Below are positions 1 to 9,060 of a DNA stretch of 64,000 nt, piece after piece (the stretch's first letter is position 1; the number at the start of each line of letters is the position of its first letter). This DNA comes from an uncultured Muribaculaceae bacterium (GTDB lineage Bacteria > Bacteroidota > Bacteroidia > Bacteroidales > Muribaculaceae), in the NCBI GenBank assembly GCA_910587185.1, contig CAJULY010000004.1, positions 102,058-166,057 of the forward strand, in the 5' to 3' direction. A model generated the notes under the pieces. The model searched no databases and was not told the origin of the DNA. It saw nothing but the letters and a program-made list of their open reading frames with translations. The translations under genes were made by a program, and so were the position numbers.

Positions 1-418
1 TTGATTGGCATTTCAATCCGTTTCAATGTTTGACACTGCAAAATTACTGCTTTTTGAGAGATTGTGCAAGTTGTAAAGTGTTGATAATGCCATATTTGAC
101 GTTTTTAAACCTTTCAATTGACGATTAAAGGTTTATTAGCAAATCCCTTGAATTGTTAAAATTGTTGCAGTTTTGACGCTGTTTCGATACAATAATTAAC
201 TCGAGTTAACGGATTGTTTTCTTTCGTAAATTTTTCTTGCGCACTGGCTTTTCCGAGTGTGCAAAAACTTTACAAACGCAAACACTGTATCCTTGTCGGA
301 ATTTAACTATAATTAACCAATTGTCGCCCAACTTTCACGAGAATCCCGAAAAAAGGCGGCAATCTGTTGTATTCGATGAATAATTGATGTAATTTAGCGA
401 TATGGCTATGAATAATCT
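1..418. other. AT-rich intergenic region with a 14-bp palindrome
   Basis: No convincing gene is seen before the ogt start. The stretch is AT-rich. It contains one perfect palindrome, TTAACTCGAGTTAA, at 196-209, which could be a repressor site, but its partner cannot be named. Confidence 0.35.
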
Positions 419-952
419 ATGAATCTGAAAAACGAGATAATAATAACCCGATATGCTTCTCCGTGCGGCGATCTGCTGCTCGGTTCGCTCGGTGACACTC
501 TTTGTCTGTGTGACTGGGTCGCGGAGAACGGCAAGCGCGATTATGTGCAAGAGAGACTGAAACGGCATCTGGACGCGCGATTCAAAGAAGGCGTTTCGCA
601 TGTCAACGTAATGGCGGCGCATCAGCTTGACGAGTATTTTGCGGGCGCCCGACGTGACTTCGACCTGCCGGTGATATTTGTCGGGACTGAATTTCAGAAG
701 TCAGTGTGGCGCAGACTGACGGAGATACCCTACGGCGCTACCGTTTCCTACATGGAACTTTCGTGTGGTTTAGGCAATCCTCAGGCAGTGCGTGCAGTGG
801 CGCGGGCCAACGGAGCGAACGCTCTCTCAGTCATAGTGCCGTGTCATCGTGTGATAGGGAGCAACGGTTCTCTGACCGGTTATGCCGGAGGTCTCGACGC
901 GAAGGAATTTCTTCTACGTCTTGAAGGGGCCGTTCGTTTTTGGTTATGTTAG
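419..952 (+). CDS. ogt: Methylated-DNA--protein-cysteine S-methyltransferase
   Basis: This 177-aa cytoplasmic protein should transfer O6-alkyl groups from guanine (and O4-alkyl from thymine) to its own cysteine, a suicide repair reaction. The C-terminal half has the family signature: a VIVPCHRVIG stretch with the acceptor Cys142 in PCHR (141-144). A winged-helix region with the helix 'AVRAVARANGAN' lies before it. The N-terminal ~85 residues match the variable ribonuclease-like domain. Length is normal for Ogt-type enzymes without an Ada domain. The ATG at 419 is the first one in frame. It stands alone, with AT-rich DNA on both sides. Confidence 0.9.
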   Translation: MNLKNEIIITRYASPCGDLLLGSLGDTLCLCDWVAENGKRDYVQERLKRHLDARFKEGVSHVNVMAAHQLDEYFAGARRDFDLPVIFVGTEFQKSVWRRLTEIPYGATVSYMELSCGLGNPQAVRAVARANGANALSVIVPCHRVIGSNGSLTGYAGGLDAKEFLLRLEGAVRFWLC

Positions 953-1252
953 AAAATTCTGTATTATTTTTTGAGCATAATATGGAATCTGATGTTTTTG
1001 CAAAAATAACCCTCCCGCCGCTAAAAATTCTTACACAAATCACGGTCTCGCTTGCCCAAATTACAGATTTATGCCTCAAAAACTCTTTGGTCTCCCTTAT
1101 TTACAATGTTCCATGCCGCAACGATCAGGTTCTCTCAATTTGGCCGCAGGATAATTCTGCAAGGGGCGACCGTTACTGAACAATAGGCGTCGGCGGAATG
1201 TTAACAGAATGACGAAAAAACTATCTATAAATCTTCAATAATATTTATTGTT
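953..1252. other. Intergenic region, nothing recognised
   Basis: About 300 bases separate ogt from the cupin gene. A 79-codon open frame at 940-1179 overlaps the end of ogt and resembles no family. I see no RNA gene or terminator here. Confidence 0.3.
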
Positions 1253-1588
1253 ATGCTGGATACTGAATATAAATTCGGAGAAGTCCATACCCTCGCTTCT
1301 CAGGTTGAGAGCGGGGCTGACAAGGTTCATTTCAAGAGTATTTTCGAGAACGGAAATGGAGGAGTGTCACTTCTTGCATTTAAATCGGGGCAATCTCTCG
1401 CCGAGCATCTTGCTCCTGCCGAAGTGATGGTCTATGTCACGGAGGGTGAAGTGGAGTTCACTATGATTGACCGGCCGCATACGTTGAAAGCGGGCGAGTT
1501 CATGCTTATGGGTAATGGTGTCCCCCACAGCGTTGTGGCCAAAACCGACTCCAAAGTGATGCTTGTAAAAGTGAAACCGACGAAATAA
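1253..1588 (+). CDS. Small cupin-domain protein
   Basis: This 111-aa protein is a single small beta-barrel cupin. It has the first cupin motif around 'QSLAEHLAPAEVMVYVTEGE' and the second around 'GEFMLMGNGVPHSVVA', which supplies the metal-binding His. Such stand-alone cupins bind a metal and often act as sensors or minor enzymes; the substrate cannot be predicted. It lies 45 bp upstream of hcp in the same orientation and may be co-transcribed with it. A role in the same nitrosative or redox stress response is only an inference from position. Confidence 0.75.
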   Translation: MLDTEYKFGEVHTLASQVESGADKVHFKSIFENGNGGVSLLAFKSGQSLAEHLAPAEVMVYVTEGEVEFTMIDRPHTLKAGEFMLMGNGVPHSVVAKTDSKVMLVKVKPTK

Positions 1589-1633
1589 TGAACTGATTTC
1601 GAATAATCTCAACCTGTTATCATTATATCTATT

Positions 1634-3295
1634 ATGGAGAACAAACCTGAAATGTTCTGCTACCAGTGTCAGGAAACTGCACGTGGCAAAGGATGCGAGC
1701 GCATAGGAGTATGTGGAAAACACCCTGAGACATCGGCCAGAATGGATCTGCTTCTTTATGCCGTGAGGGGAGTGGCTGCGATCAACCGTGCGTTGCGCGA
1801 ACGCGGACTTGCGTCGCGTGAGGCAAGCCATGAAGTGATCGATGCGCTGTTCACAACCATCACTAACGCGAATTTCGACAACGATTCGCTTGACGATTTC
1901 ATTCGCCGGGCTTTTGAAGTCAAGAAAAGTCTGCTTGCTCAGGCCAGGAGCGCAGGAATCCAATTGCCGGCCATCTCCCACATCGAATTCTTCGCCACAC
2001 CCGAAGAAGCGGAAAAATATGAACCTGTTACCGGCGTGCTTGCCGAGACCGACGAAGACAAGCGCGGCCTCAAGCAGCTTGCCATCTACGGATGCAAGGG
2101 GATGGCGGCTTATGCCCGTCATGCGGCGAACCTCGGCTATGAGGACGATGAGGTTTATGCTGTCATCGAGAACGCAATGGCTGAGACCGCACGTGATGAC
2201 ATCAGTGTTGACGAATTGCTTAAACTGGTGCTCTATGTCGGCAGCGGCGGGGTCAGTGTGATGGCGCTTCTTGACAGTGCCAACACCGGGACCTATGGAA
2301 ATCCGGAGATAACGAAGGTGGATATCGGAGTGAGAAACCGTCCCGGAATCCTTATCAGCGGCCATGATCTGAAAGATCTTGAAGAACTTCTCGAACAGAC
2401 CCAGGGGAAAGGGGTCGATGTATATACCCACTCCGAGATGCTCCCGGCCCAGTATTATCCGGCCTTTAAGAAGTATCCCCATTTCGCCGGAAACTACGGA
2501 AACGCATGGTGGAAACAGACCGACGAGTTCGAGACTTTCAACGGCGTGTTTCTTTTCACATCCAACTGCATTGTGCCGCCGCGCAAAAACTGCACCTATC
2601 TTGACCGCGTATATACCACCGGAGTGGTCGCGATGCCGGGAACCCATCATATCGAAGCCGGTCCTGACGGCAGAAAAGATTATTCGGAGCTTATTGCCCG
2701 TGCGCAGAGTTGTGAGGCGCCGACAGAGATTGAACATGGCGAGATCGTCGGCGGCTTCGCCCATCATCAGGTCATAGAGCTTGCTCCAAAAATCATAGAC
2801 CTGATCAACCGCGGCAAGATACGCAAATTCGTTGTCATGGCCGGCTGTGACGGACGATTCCCATCACGGGCCTACTATACCCGCTTTGCCGAGACTCTTC
2901 CTGAAGACTGTGTCATACTGACGGCCGGATGTGCCAAGTACCGTTACAACAAGCTGCCTCTTGGCGACATCGAAGGCGTTCCACGTGTGCTTGACGCCGG
3001 TCAGTGTAACGACTCCTATTCTCTCGTGCGTATCGCCCTGGCGCTGAAGGATGCGTTCAAGCTTGAAAGCGTCAACGATCTGCCGATCGTCTATAACATC
3101 GCATGGTATGAGCAGAAAGCAGTCATAGTGCTTCTGGCTCTTCTCTCGCTTGGCGTGCAGAACATTCACACCGGCCCGACTCTTCCCGCTTTCTTTACAC
3201 CGGATATTCTCAAGGTGCTTCAGGAGAAATTCAATATCGCCACTATCTCGACCGTGGAACAGGATATAGACACACTTATTAATAACAACCCTTAA
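1634..3295 (+). CDS. hcp: Hybrid cluster protein (hydroxylamine / NO reductase)
   Basis: This 553-aa cytoplasmic iron-sulfur protein matches the hybrid cluster protein family. The family reduces hydroxylamine and, in E. coli, nitric oxide, and so protects anaerobes from nitrosative stress. The N-terminal cluster cysteines are C9, C12, C21 and C27. Hybrid-cluster ligand motifs follow in order: 'ISGHD', 'HSEML', 'TSNCIVPP', 'MAGCDGR', 'TAGCAKYR' and 'DAGQCNDSYS'. Length is as expected (about 540-555). A rubredoxin gene begins 18 bp downstream and is a natural electron-donor candidate. Long antisense frames here are composition artefacts. Confidence 0.95.
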   Translation: MENKPEMFCYQCQETARGKGCERIGVCGKHPETSARMDLLLYAVRGVAAINRALRERGLASREASHEVIDALFTTITNANFDNDSLDDFIRRAFEVKKSLLAQARSAGIQLPAISHIEFFATPEEAEKYEPVTGVLAETDEDKRGLKQLAIYGCKGMAAYARHAANLGYEDDEVYAVIENAMAETARDDISVDELLKLVLYVGSGGVSVMALLDSANTGTYGNPEITKVDIGVRNRPGILISGHDLKDLEELLEQTQGKGVDVYTHSEMLPAQYYPAFKKYPHFAGNYGNAWWKQTDEFETFNGVFLFTSNCIVPPRKNCTYLDRVYTTGVVAMPGTHHIEAGPDGRKDYSELIARAQSCEAPTEIEHGEIVGGFAHHQVIELAPKIIDLINRGKIRKFVVMAGCDGRFPSRAYYTRFAETLPEDCVILTAGCAKYRYNKLPLGDIEGVPRVLDAGQCNDSYSLVRIALALKDAFKLESVNDLPIVYNIAWYEQKAVIVLLALLSLGVQNIHTGPTLPAFFTPDILKVLQEKFNIATISTVEQDIDTLINNNP

Positions 3296-3313
3296 CCCCC
3301 CTTTTTACGAACT

Positions 3314-3475
3314 ATGGACAAATACGTATGTGAAGTATGTGACTGGGTCTATGACCCTGCTGTGGGCGACCCCGAGAACGGTATTGCGCCCGGGACTTCT
3401 TTCGCCGATCTTCCCGACGATTGGGTGTGCCCGATCTGCGGTGTAGGCAAAGATCAGTTCGAACCTGTCGAATAA
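3314..3475 (+). CDS. Rubredoxin
   Basis: This 53-aa protein carries the two CxxC knuckles of rubredoxin: C6-x2-C9 in 'YVCEVCDW' and C39-x2-C42 in 'WVCPICGVGKDQFE'. It binds one Fe(Cys)4 centre and shuttles single electrons in the cytoplasm. It lies 18 bp after hcp, and a strong intrinsic terminator follows 24 bp later, so hcp-rubredoxin is probably one transcript. It may serve as redox partner of Hcp. In the usual enterobacterial arrangement this role belongs to Hcr, which is absent here. Confidence 0.93.
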   Translation: MDKYVCEVCDWVYDPAVGDPENGIAPGTSFADLPDDWVCPICGVGKDQFEPVE

Positions 3476-3499
3476 AAAGAATGAGTATTGAGTACAAAG

Positions 3500-3532
3500 G
3501 ATCCGGGAGCGGTAATGTCCCCGGATTTTTTT
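3500..3532 (+). terminator. Intrinsic terminator after hcp-rubredoxin
   Basis: A GC-rich inverted repeat (ATCCGGG...CCCGGAT) is followed directly by a run of seven T residues. This is a textbook Rho-independent terminator closing the hcp-rubredoxin transcript. Confidence 0.88.
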
Positions 3533-3540
3533 GTGATTAA

Positions 3541-3876
3541 GAGGTTGTTTAAAAACAAATGTGAAAGCTGGAGTCCATTCTCCGGAGGTGGATTTCGGAA
3601 TGAATTGAAGGAGTAATGCTGTAGCATTATGACTGAAATTCAGTACGAAAGACGCCCGGGAGAATGGATGCGAAGAAGCATTTTAAACAACCGCAAAACC
3701 GAAATTTAAATGTATAAAAAAGAAAAATTGTGTTACTATAAGTCGCATGGATGCCTTTTTGGCTCCCCTGTCCCTAATCTTCAGTCACAGTGCCACAGCA
3801 CTGCTCCTTCAGATTATGAACAGGTTAGCTCAAAAATCCATCCACTCCGGCTTCACATTTGTTATTAAACAACCTC
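3541..3876. repeat. Nested palindromic repeat (MITE- or REP-like)
   Basis: The left end at 3541-3574 (GAGGTTGTTTAAAAACAAAT...) is matched by an inverted copy at 3843-3876. A shorter inverted copy (TTTTAAACAACC) lies at about 3681-3692. Another internal pair, CATTCTCC / GGAGAATG, lies near 3577 and 3659. No coding frame is present. The nested structure suggests one small palindromic element of about 150 bp plus a second partial end, of the kind scattered through Bacteroidales genomes. Confidence 0.7.
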
Positions 3877-3959
3877 TAAAGGTTCTTGCGCATCTTTTCA
3901 GGAAAGGTTTTGCTTAATTTGAGATTCCTTCTTAAATTTGTCAGAAAATAACAGTGACC

Positions 3960-4454
3960 ATGCAAAACTCAGACTGGCAGAGCAAACTGCAAGAAAAACT
4001 TCCTCTTCTCGGACACCGCAACTGGATAGTGATAACCGACATGGCTTATCCTTTGCAGACACAAAAAGGAATCACCACCCTCTATGCTCCGGAGCCCTAC
4101 GAAGAAGTTCTGGGCAAGGTGAAGGACATGATCGAGAATGCTCCCCACGTATATGCCCACACCTATCAGGACGCAGAACTGGCATTTCTGAGCGAGGATA
4201 TATGCCCCGGGATAGATGGCTTCAAGGCTAAAACAGGCCGGATTCTTCCTTCGTCGGAGATCACGGCTGTCAATCATGAAGAACTAATTGGGCGTCTTGA
4301 CAGCGTCAGCAATCTTTTTGAAGTCGTTATCATCAAGACCCCGCTGACAATCCCTTATTCCTCGACTTTTTTCGAGCTTGACTGCGGATACTGGGACAGT
4401 GAGAAGCAGAAGGCACTCAATGAAAAAATAAGTCGAGGAAAAGAGTGCCAGTAA
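3960..4454 (+). CDS. RbsD/FucU-like sugar mutarotase family protein
   Basis: This 164-aa protein resembles the RbsD/FucU fold, which interconverts pyranose/furanose or anomeric forms of sugars. The opening 'LGHRNWIVITDMAYPLQ' corresponds to the 'GHGD..VI.DA..P' pattern of that family. The conserved tail 'KTPLTIPYSSTFFELDCGYW' marks a Bacteroidetes subgroup. The substrate is unknown. The ATG at 3960 is preferred to the GTG two codons upstream. It stands alone, transcribed towards the DUF2807 gene. Confidence 0.6.
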   Translation: MQNSDWQSKLQEKLPLLGHRNWIVITDMAYPLQTQKGITTLYAPEPYEEVLGKVKDMIENAPHVYAHTYQDAELAFLSEDICPGIDGFKAKTGRILPSSEITAVNHEELIGRLDSVSNLFEVVIIKTPLTIPYSSTFFELDCGYWDSEKQKALNEKISRGKECQ

Positions 4455-4475
4455 TCGCGGCGAGCCTAACCACGG

Positions 4476-5072
4476 TCAGTTTAGGCCGGTCGTGTCAACG
4501 GTCGCATTGTTGAGGCAACTGACCGAAATATGTTCGGCTGATCCTCCCAGTTCTGTTCTCGATTCGTTGAAAGCCCTGACGGTTACATTTGCCGCCGATA
4601 GGTTTCCGATCACCACTGTTGCCGAATTCCATGATGCAATGTCAAGTTCCTCTATTGCGACATGGCCGTTCAGAGCTATGGAGGCGTTGTTCCAGACCCG
4701 GATATCCAGTCGTTCAATATTCAGAGTCCCCTCGTTGATGATACGGCTGCCGCTATAGGCCGTCATTTTTTCGGGAACCGGCGCTGACAGTCGGATTTTC
4801 AGCCGGTCGCCGGAGCGCAGGCCGTCGGCCTCGATACGCAACGTTCCGTTATCCACACGCATCTCCAGCTTCGATTTCGCTCGCTCGTTTCCATCGACGG
4901 CAAAGGAGACTGTCGGTGATGGAGTAAGAATCACTTCGATTCCGCTAAAGACTTCGAGCGCATCAAACGAACTTGTCGAGTTCAATGTTTCTCCTCTGGA
5001 CGTTCGGATCACACATGATGTCACAATGACCGCCGACATCATTAGTGATGAAATTATTCTGAAAATTCTCAT
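4476..5072 (-). CDS. DUF2807 (GIN-domain) lipoprotein
   Basis: This 198-aa protein begins with a lipoprotein signal peptide (hydrophobic stretch, then 'VTSC', Cys16). The remainder is a right-handed beta-helix DUF2807 domain ('putative auto-transporter adhesin head, GIN'). It is recognisable by the repeating 'LRIEADGL', 'LNIERLDIRVWNNASI' and 'ELDIASWNSATV' turns. It is presumably anchored in the outer membrane or periplasm. Its biochemical role is unknown; such proteins are common in Bacteroidetes next to regulators of envelope stress. It starts 26 bp after the TonB receptor stop and is the last gene of a sigma / anti-sigma / receptor operon. Confidence 0.82.
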   Translation of the reverse strand: MRIFRIISSLMMSAVIVTSCVIRTSRGETLNSTSSFDALEVFSGIEVILTPSPTVSFAVDGNERAKSKLEMRVDNGTLRIEADGLRSGDRLKIRLSAPVPEKMTAYSGSRIINEGTLNIERLDIRVWNNASIALNGHVAIEELDIASWNSATVVIGNLSAANVTVRAFNESRTELGGSAEHISVSCLNNATVDTTGLN

Positions 5073-5098
5073 GATCTTCGATTCTTATTATGGACTGA

Positions 5099-7198
5099 TT
5101 ACAAACGTTCCTTTTCCGCATTACCCGCTCCTTTGCCTTTATACTTAGATTTGGAGACATTGAAGCGGTAACCGACCGTAAGTTCGATGCTGCGCAGATT
5201 GTTATGTTTTTCAGTGTGCACGTCGCGTATGTCGCTGTAAATGGTAAATGTTGTCTTCCGGGCAGTATTGAATATGTCGATGAATGATAGTTTCATGTCC
5301 CAATGCGAATTGAATGTTTTCGATGCGCTCAGGTCAATTTGCCATGTGCGGCCTAAACGGACATTTTCACCATCTCCCTTGCCGCGCCATGAAAAGTTGG
5401 CGGTTAACATATAGTTATCAGGGAGTCTGACGATGTTGTTGAACCTGATAATGCCGATAGGGCTGTTCATGTTGATTGTGCGGCCATTGTAGTTGACCTT
5501 GTAGGACTGCCCCGTTATGCCTCCCATAATTACAGGATAATATGACCGGCCTATGAATCCGGGGGCAATGGAAATTATTGCTTCGTAGCCATGTATCGCA
5601 TCCGGCGAATTGACTTTCTTGAGTAAAGTTACTGCGGGATCGCCTTTATATGATTCGCAGACGGTGATGATGCGGTCGGTCATAAGTTTATAATTCGCCA
5701 TAAATATCAGCCATTTGTATTTTATATTCAGCGACAGATTGTCGGTGAACGAACTCTTCAGATTCGGATTTCCCGTTTCATAAAGAAATTCGTTGTAATA
5801 TGTGACGGTGCTTCTCAGCTGTCCGTAGAGCGGCCGGACATATCGGCGGGAGTAGCCGAGTTGCAGCACTGCGTTTTTGATCGGTAAAACGAGGTTCAGT
5901 GACGGAAGGAATTCATTATATCTTTTGCTTTGCTCCTCAATTATCCTGTCTTGCTCATAGTAATCGCTTTTTATATGCTCGTAGCGGAGGCCGGCCCTCA
6001 GCATCAGTCGCCCGATATTCTGCGACAGTTCCGCATAGAAGCCGACATTGCTCTCTCTGATCTCATCGTCGTTGCCCGATATCGGCGAATTGAAAGTTGA
6101 AAAATCATCGGTGCGCCGGCTGTCGGTATAAGTCGCCCCGATTGCAAGGCTGCCTTTCCATAGCGGCCGCGACATATTGATTTCGCCGGCAAACATGCGC
6201 CCTTTGTTGCGGTCAATGTATTTCATCGGGCCATTGTCGGCGTCGGCTTCCATATTGTCCACGGTTCGGTTGGCTCGGTTGTTTTTCCAAAGTAAGTCGA
6301 ATGTCGCGTCGGTTGTCCATCTTCCGAAACTTCCCGAATAATAGGTATCTACGATATGCTGGTAGCGTTCATTTTTCGAATTCTCTTCAAGCAGGTTTAA
6401 ATTCGGCGTCAGACCGTCAGTGGTGAATGACGAGTGTGTCTTTCCATGAGAACGTCCGGGATTAGACATCGCCTGATAATATGCCCCGAAAGAATGGGCA
6501 CTTCCGGTCGTAAAGTTAAATCCTATCTGTCCGTCAAATGTCTGCTCCCGCGTTTTCGCTGTCATGCTCAGTTCTGTTTGGTTGCGCGATTGGCCCCAGG
6601 TGTTCTGAACGTTCGTGCTTGAGCCCTTTGCTTTCTTATAATCGTAGTGCAGCGAGGAGAAAACATCAAGACCTCCCGTTCGATAATTCAGATTCAGCAG
6701 TTCGCTGCCGAAACCATAATCTCTGACGCCGAGATTCGTGCGCGTGTCAAGCGCGAAACCGTCGCCCGGCGTCTTGACGGTTGTGATGCGAATGACGGCA
6801 TTCGTCCCGGAATCATATCTCGCGCCCGGATTCGTTATGACTTTCACGCTTTTTATCTGTTGTGATTTCATTTGTTCGAGCTCATAGGGATTACGCATCC
6901 GGCGTCCGTTGATATAGAAAACAGGAGTGCCTTTCCCGATTACTTCGATTGATCCGTTGTTGTTCAGCACGCCGGGAATATAGGTGAGGACATCCTTGGC
7001 CATGCCGAGATTCTGAAGAATTGTGCCCTGCACGGTCGTGAGCATTCCGTCGCCGTCTATGCGGGTCAGTTGGTGAGTCGCTGTCACGAGGACTTCATCA
7101 AGTTGTCGGGCTTTGATTGTATCTACGGACTCGTTTTGTGCGAAAGTGTTGAGGCTTAATGAGATATATACAGCCAGCAACGCGAATTTAAGTTTCAT
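5099..7198 (-). CDS. TonB-dependent outer-membrane receptor (OMP_b-brl_3 type)
   Basis: This 699-aa protein has a signal peptide ending near 'NTFAQ' and a TonB-box-like 'DEVLVTAT' segment. A plug domain follows (about 50-150, 'GVLNNNGSIEVIGKGTPVFYI', 'INGRRMRNPYELEQ'). A long 22-strand-type barrel then ends in 'ELTVGYRFNVSKSKYKGKGA'. It lacks the N-terminal carboxypeptidase-like domain typical of SusC. It belongs to the PF14905 barrel family, whose ligands are mostly unknown. It is third in a minus-strand operon after an ECF sigma factor and an anti-sigma-like protein, so it is probably part of that regulon. A paralogue lies at 11791-13872. Confidence 0.88.
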   Translation of the reverse strand: MKLKFALLAVYISLSLNTFAQNESVDTIKARQLDEVLVTATHQLTRIDGDGMLTTVQGTILQNLGMAKDVLTYIPGVLNNNGSIEVIGKGTPVFYINGRRMRNPYELEQMKSQQIKSVKVITNPGARYDSGTNAVIRITTVKTPGDGFALDTRTNLGVRDYGFGSELLNLNYRTGGLDVFSSLHYDYKKAKGSSTNVQNTWGQSRNQTELSMTAKTREQTFDGQIGFNFTTGSAHSFGAYYQAMSNPGRSHGKTHSSFTTDGLTPNLNLLEENSKNERYQHIVDTYYSGSFGRWTTDATFDLLWKNNRANRTVDNMEADADNGPMKYIDRNKGRMFAGEINMSRPLWKGSLAIGATYTDSRRTDDFSTFNSPISGNDDEIRESNVGFYAELSQNIGRLMLRAGLRYEHIKSDYYEQDRIIEEQSKRYNEFLPSLNLVLPIKNAVLQLGYSRRYVRPLYGQLRSTVTYYNEFLYETGNPNLKSSFTDNLSLNIKYKWLIFMANYKLMTDRIITVCESYKGDPAVTLLKKVNSPDAIHGYEAIISIAPGFIGRSYYPVIMGGITGQSYKVNYNGRTINMNSPIGIIRFNNIVRLPDNYMLTANFSWRGKGDGENVRLGRTWQIDLSASKTFNSHWDMKLSFIDIFNTARKTTFTIYSDIRDVHTEKHNNLRSIELTVGYRFNVSKSKYKGKGAGNAEKERL

Positions 7199-7215
7199 AA
7201 GGGTATAGTTGTTGT

Positions 7216-7237
7216 AGGCATGATTTAATTCATGCCT
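7216..7237. other. Intercistronic hairpin between anti-sigma and receptor genes
   Basis: AGGCATGA and TCATGCCT form an 8-bp perfect stem around a 6-nt AT loop in the 66-bp gap between the two genes. There is no T tract. It could stabilise or process the polycistronic RNA, or attenuate it. Confidence 0.35.
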
Positions 7238-7264
7238 GAGTGGTGAAATATATCGGTTTGATTG

Positions 7265-8425
7265 TTAGAGACCTCCGCTAACGATCCATCTTCCTTGAGG
7301 TGTCTTTCTGAGAGCTAAGTTCATGGATTTGACGTAGCCGTTCTGTAGGCGTATGGTGTAGGGGACAAATGTGATCCGGTCGTTCTTGCCTGATTTGAAC
7401 GGTGTGCCGAGTTTCAGCAGCTTTGATCCTTCATAGGATCTACGATACATCCAGCCCGATAGTCCGGGATCCGCTATCTTGTCCAGTATTTCGGTATCCC
7501 AAGTCGTGAATGCATTGAACAGAGCCGAAGCGGTTTCCGTTTCGTCAAGACCTTCGATTCCGTCTGAACCGTATTCGCCGTTTATCTCAATGAAATTAAT
7601 TCCGGAGGGAATGGGAAGCAGTCTCGCATTGTCCGAATCGTATTTTATTTCTGTAATTTTCAGAACTTCGATCTCTTTTGCGCCTTTAATCATTGCTATC
7701 GAAGCTGATTTCAGGCGATAGTTCACGGCGTCAATGACGTAGCGGCGAATGTTTTCCGATTCAGCTATGGATTTGTTGAGCATATAGGGATTGGCGAAGT
7801 CTCCTTCGGGCAGGGAATGTACAGTAAGATAGATGTTTCCATCCTTCTTCTTCATATTGAAATCCTTCACGTTTCCTGAAAGAGCAAGCTGCAGTTCGGA
7901 TTCAAGTATCTTTTCCGGATTCATGAGGACGGAGAAATATCCTTTGCTGCCAATGTCGGAATTTGGAGAGTGCCATCCGATATTGAACTTGTCGAGCCAC
8001 ATATATGCTCCCGAGGCATTCTTTTCGGCGGCACGGCCACCTTTGTCAATGCTCCAGAAGGATATGGAGTCGGAACTGATTATGCAGATGTCATGGGTGA
8101 TGAATCCCAAATCCGGGTCTATCAGCTCGAAGTTATCGTTGGGAGCTGTCCGTATATCGACTTTCATCTCAATATTCGTCGAATTGCGTATTGCGGTAAT
8201 GGCTGCGGTCAGAATCTCTTTGGCCGACATTCCTTCAGGCAGCAGCAACAGAATCAACATGGCCGCAACCGCACTCAGACTGACACTACCCCAAAGCCAT
8301 CCTTTTGCGGCCGGGCGGCGGCCACGTCCGTTAATCATTTCGCTGATTCTTGCATTAAGCGAGCCGGAAGCTTTTATGTCACGGCGAGGCTTGAGCAGTT
8401 CCTTTATATCCTTGTATTCGTCCAT
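7265..8425 (-). CDS. Membrane protein, probable anti-sigma factor
   Basis: This 386-aa protein has a short cytoplasmic N-terminus (about 1-42) and one transmembrane helix (about 44-64, 'SLSAVAAMLILLLLPEG'). A large periplasmic domain beginning 'AKEILTAAITAIRNSTNIEM' looks distantly like LolA/outer-membrane-lipoprotein-sorting folds. It begins 3 bp after the ECF sigma gene stop, the classic position for an anti-sigma factor. The periplasmic part could sense an envelope signal. No zinc-finger anti-sigma motif (HxxxCxxC) is visible, so the role is inferred from topology and position. Confidence 0.65.
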   Translation of the reverse strand: MDEYKDIKELLKPRRDIKASGSLNARISEMINGRGRRPAAKGWLWGSVSLSAVAAMLILLLLPEGMSAKEILTAAITAIRNSTNIEMKVDIRTAPNDNFELIDPDLGFITHDICIISSDSISFWSIDKGGRAAEKNASGAYMWLDKFNIGWHSPNSDIGSKGYFSVLMNPEKILESELQLALSGNVKDFNMKKKDGNIYLTVHSLPEGDFANPYMLNKSIAESENIRRYVIDAVNYRLKSASIAMIKGAKEIEVLKITEIKYDSDNARLLPIPSGINFIEINGEYGSDGIEGLDETETASALFNAFTTWDTEILDKIADPGLSGWMYRRSYEGSKLLKLGTPFKSGKNDRITFVPYTIRLQNGYVKSMNLALRKTPQGRWIVSGGL

Positions 8426-8427
8426 GA

Positions 8428-8928
8428 CTATGACATTTTATTTGTTGAGTATGACTGACGCAGTTTGTCCATGCCGCTCTTGTAGCGTGATTTAATCGTG
8501 GAAACGGGGACTGACAGGATCCGGCTTATCTCGGCAAATGAAAGTTCATCGATGACATTCATTCTGATGACTTCCGATTCTTTCTGAGGCAGCCGATCGA
8601 ATAACCGGTTGATTCTTTCCGCTTCCTCCCGGTCAAGCCGTTCGTTTTCTTCAAAGGCTGTTTCTTCTACAGAGTTGAGCGGAAGATTCCTGCCGGAGGT
8701 TCTGAACGTATCCTGACAAAGATTATAAACGATTCTGTAGAGATATGCCTTGACACTTCCGGGTGCAAGTAAAGAGGATGAATGGTCAAGCAGTCTGACC
8801 ACGGCTTCATGGACCGTGTCTTCTGCCATAGATCTATCCTTTAAACGGAAAAATGCGAAACGGACAAGGCCGTCGAGGTTTTCCTCGATCGCCTTGTTTA
8901 CGATATTCCGTTTGATTCTGTCGAGCAT
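8428..8928 (-). CDS. ECF-family RNA polymerase sigma factor
   Basis: A group IV (ECF) sigma factor of about 166 aa. Region 2 is seen as 'LVRFAFFRLKDRSMAEDTVH' with the following 'KAYLYRIVYNLCQDTFR'. Region 4 is the HTH 'LPQKESEVIRMNVIDELSFA' through 'VPVSTIKSRYKSGMDKLRQS'. I chose the ATG at 8928 ('MLDRIKRN') because the ten residues before it look unlike the family. It heads a minus-strand operon with an anti-sigma-like membrane protein, a TonB receptor and a DUF2807 lipoprotein, and probably controls these genes and itself. Confidence 0.88.
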   Translation of the reverse strand: MLDRIKRNIVNKAIEENLDGLVRFAFFRLKDRSMAEDTVHEAVVRLLDHSSSLLAPGSVKAYLYRIVYNLCQDTFRTSGRNLPLNSVEETAFEENERLDREEAERINRLFDRLPQKESEVIRMNVIDELSFAEISRILSVPVSTIKSRYKSGMDKLRQSYSTNKMS

Positions 8929-9060
8929 CTTTATCCTTGCTTGATGATTGATTCGCAAATAAGACGTGGAAAACCAGAAAACGACGAAATTAAACAGTTA
9001 AAAAAACATAAAAACTCAAGGCGCATTGATCAGACCGATTAAGGGTGATCTGGGGAGGAA

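Noticed and set aside
940..1179. 79-codon frame overlapping the end of ogt
   Set aside because: No family resemblance, overlaps ogt, no start signal; kept only as a note.
1367..2767. 466-codon open frame antisense to hcp
   Set aside because: It mirrors a well-identified gene with strong third-position bias, which often opens antisense frames; the translation matches nothing.
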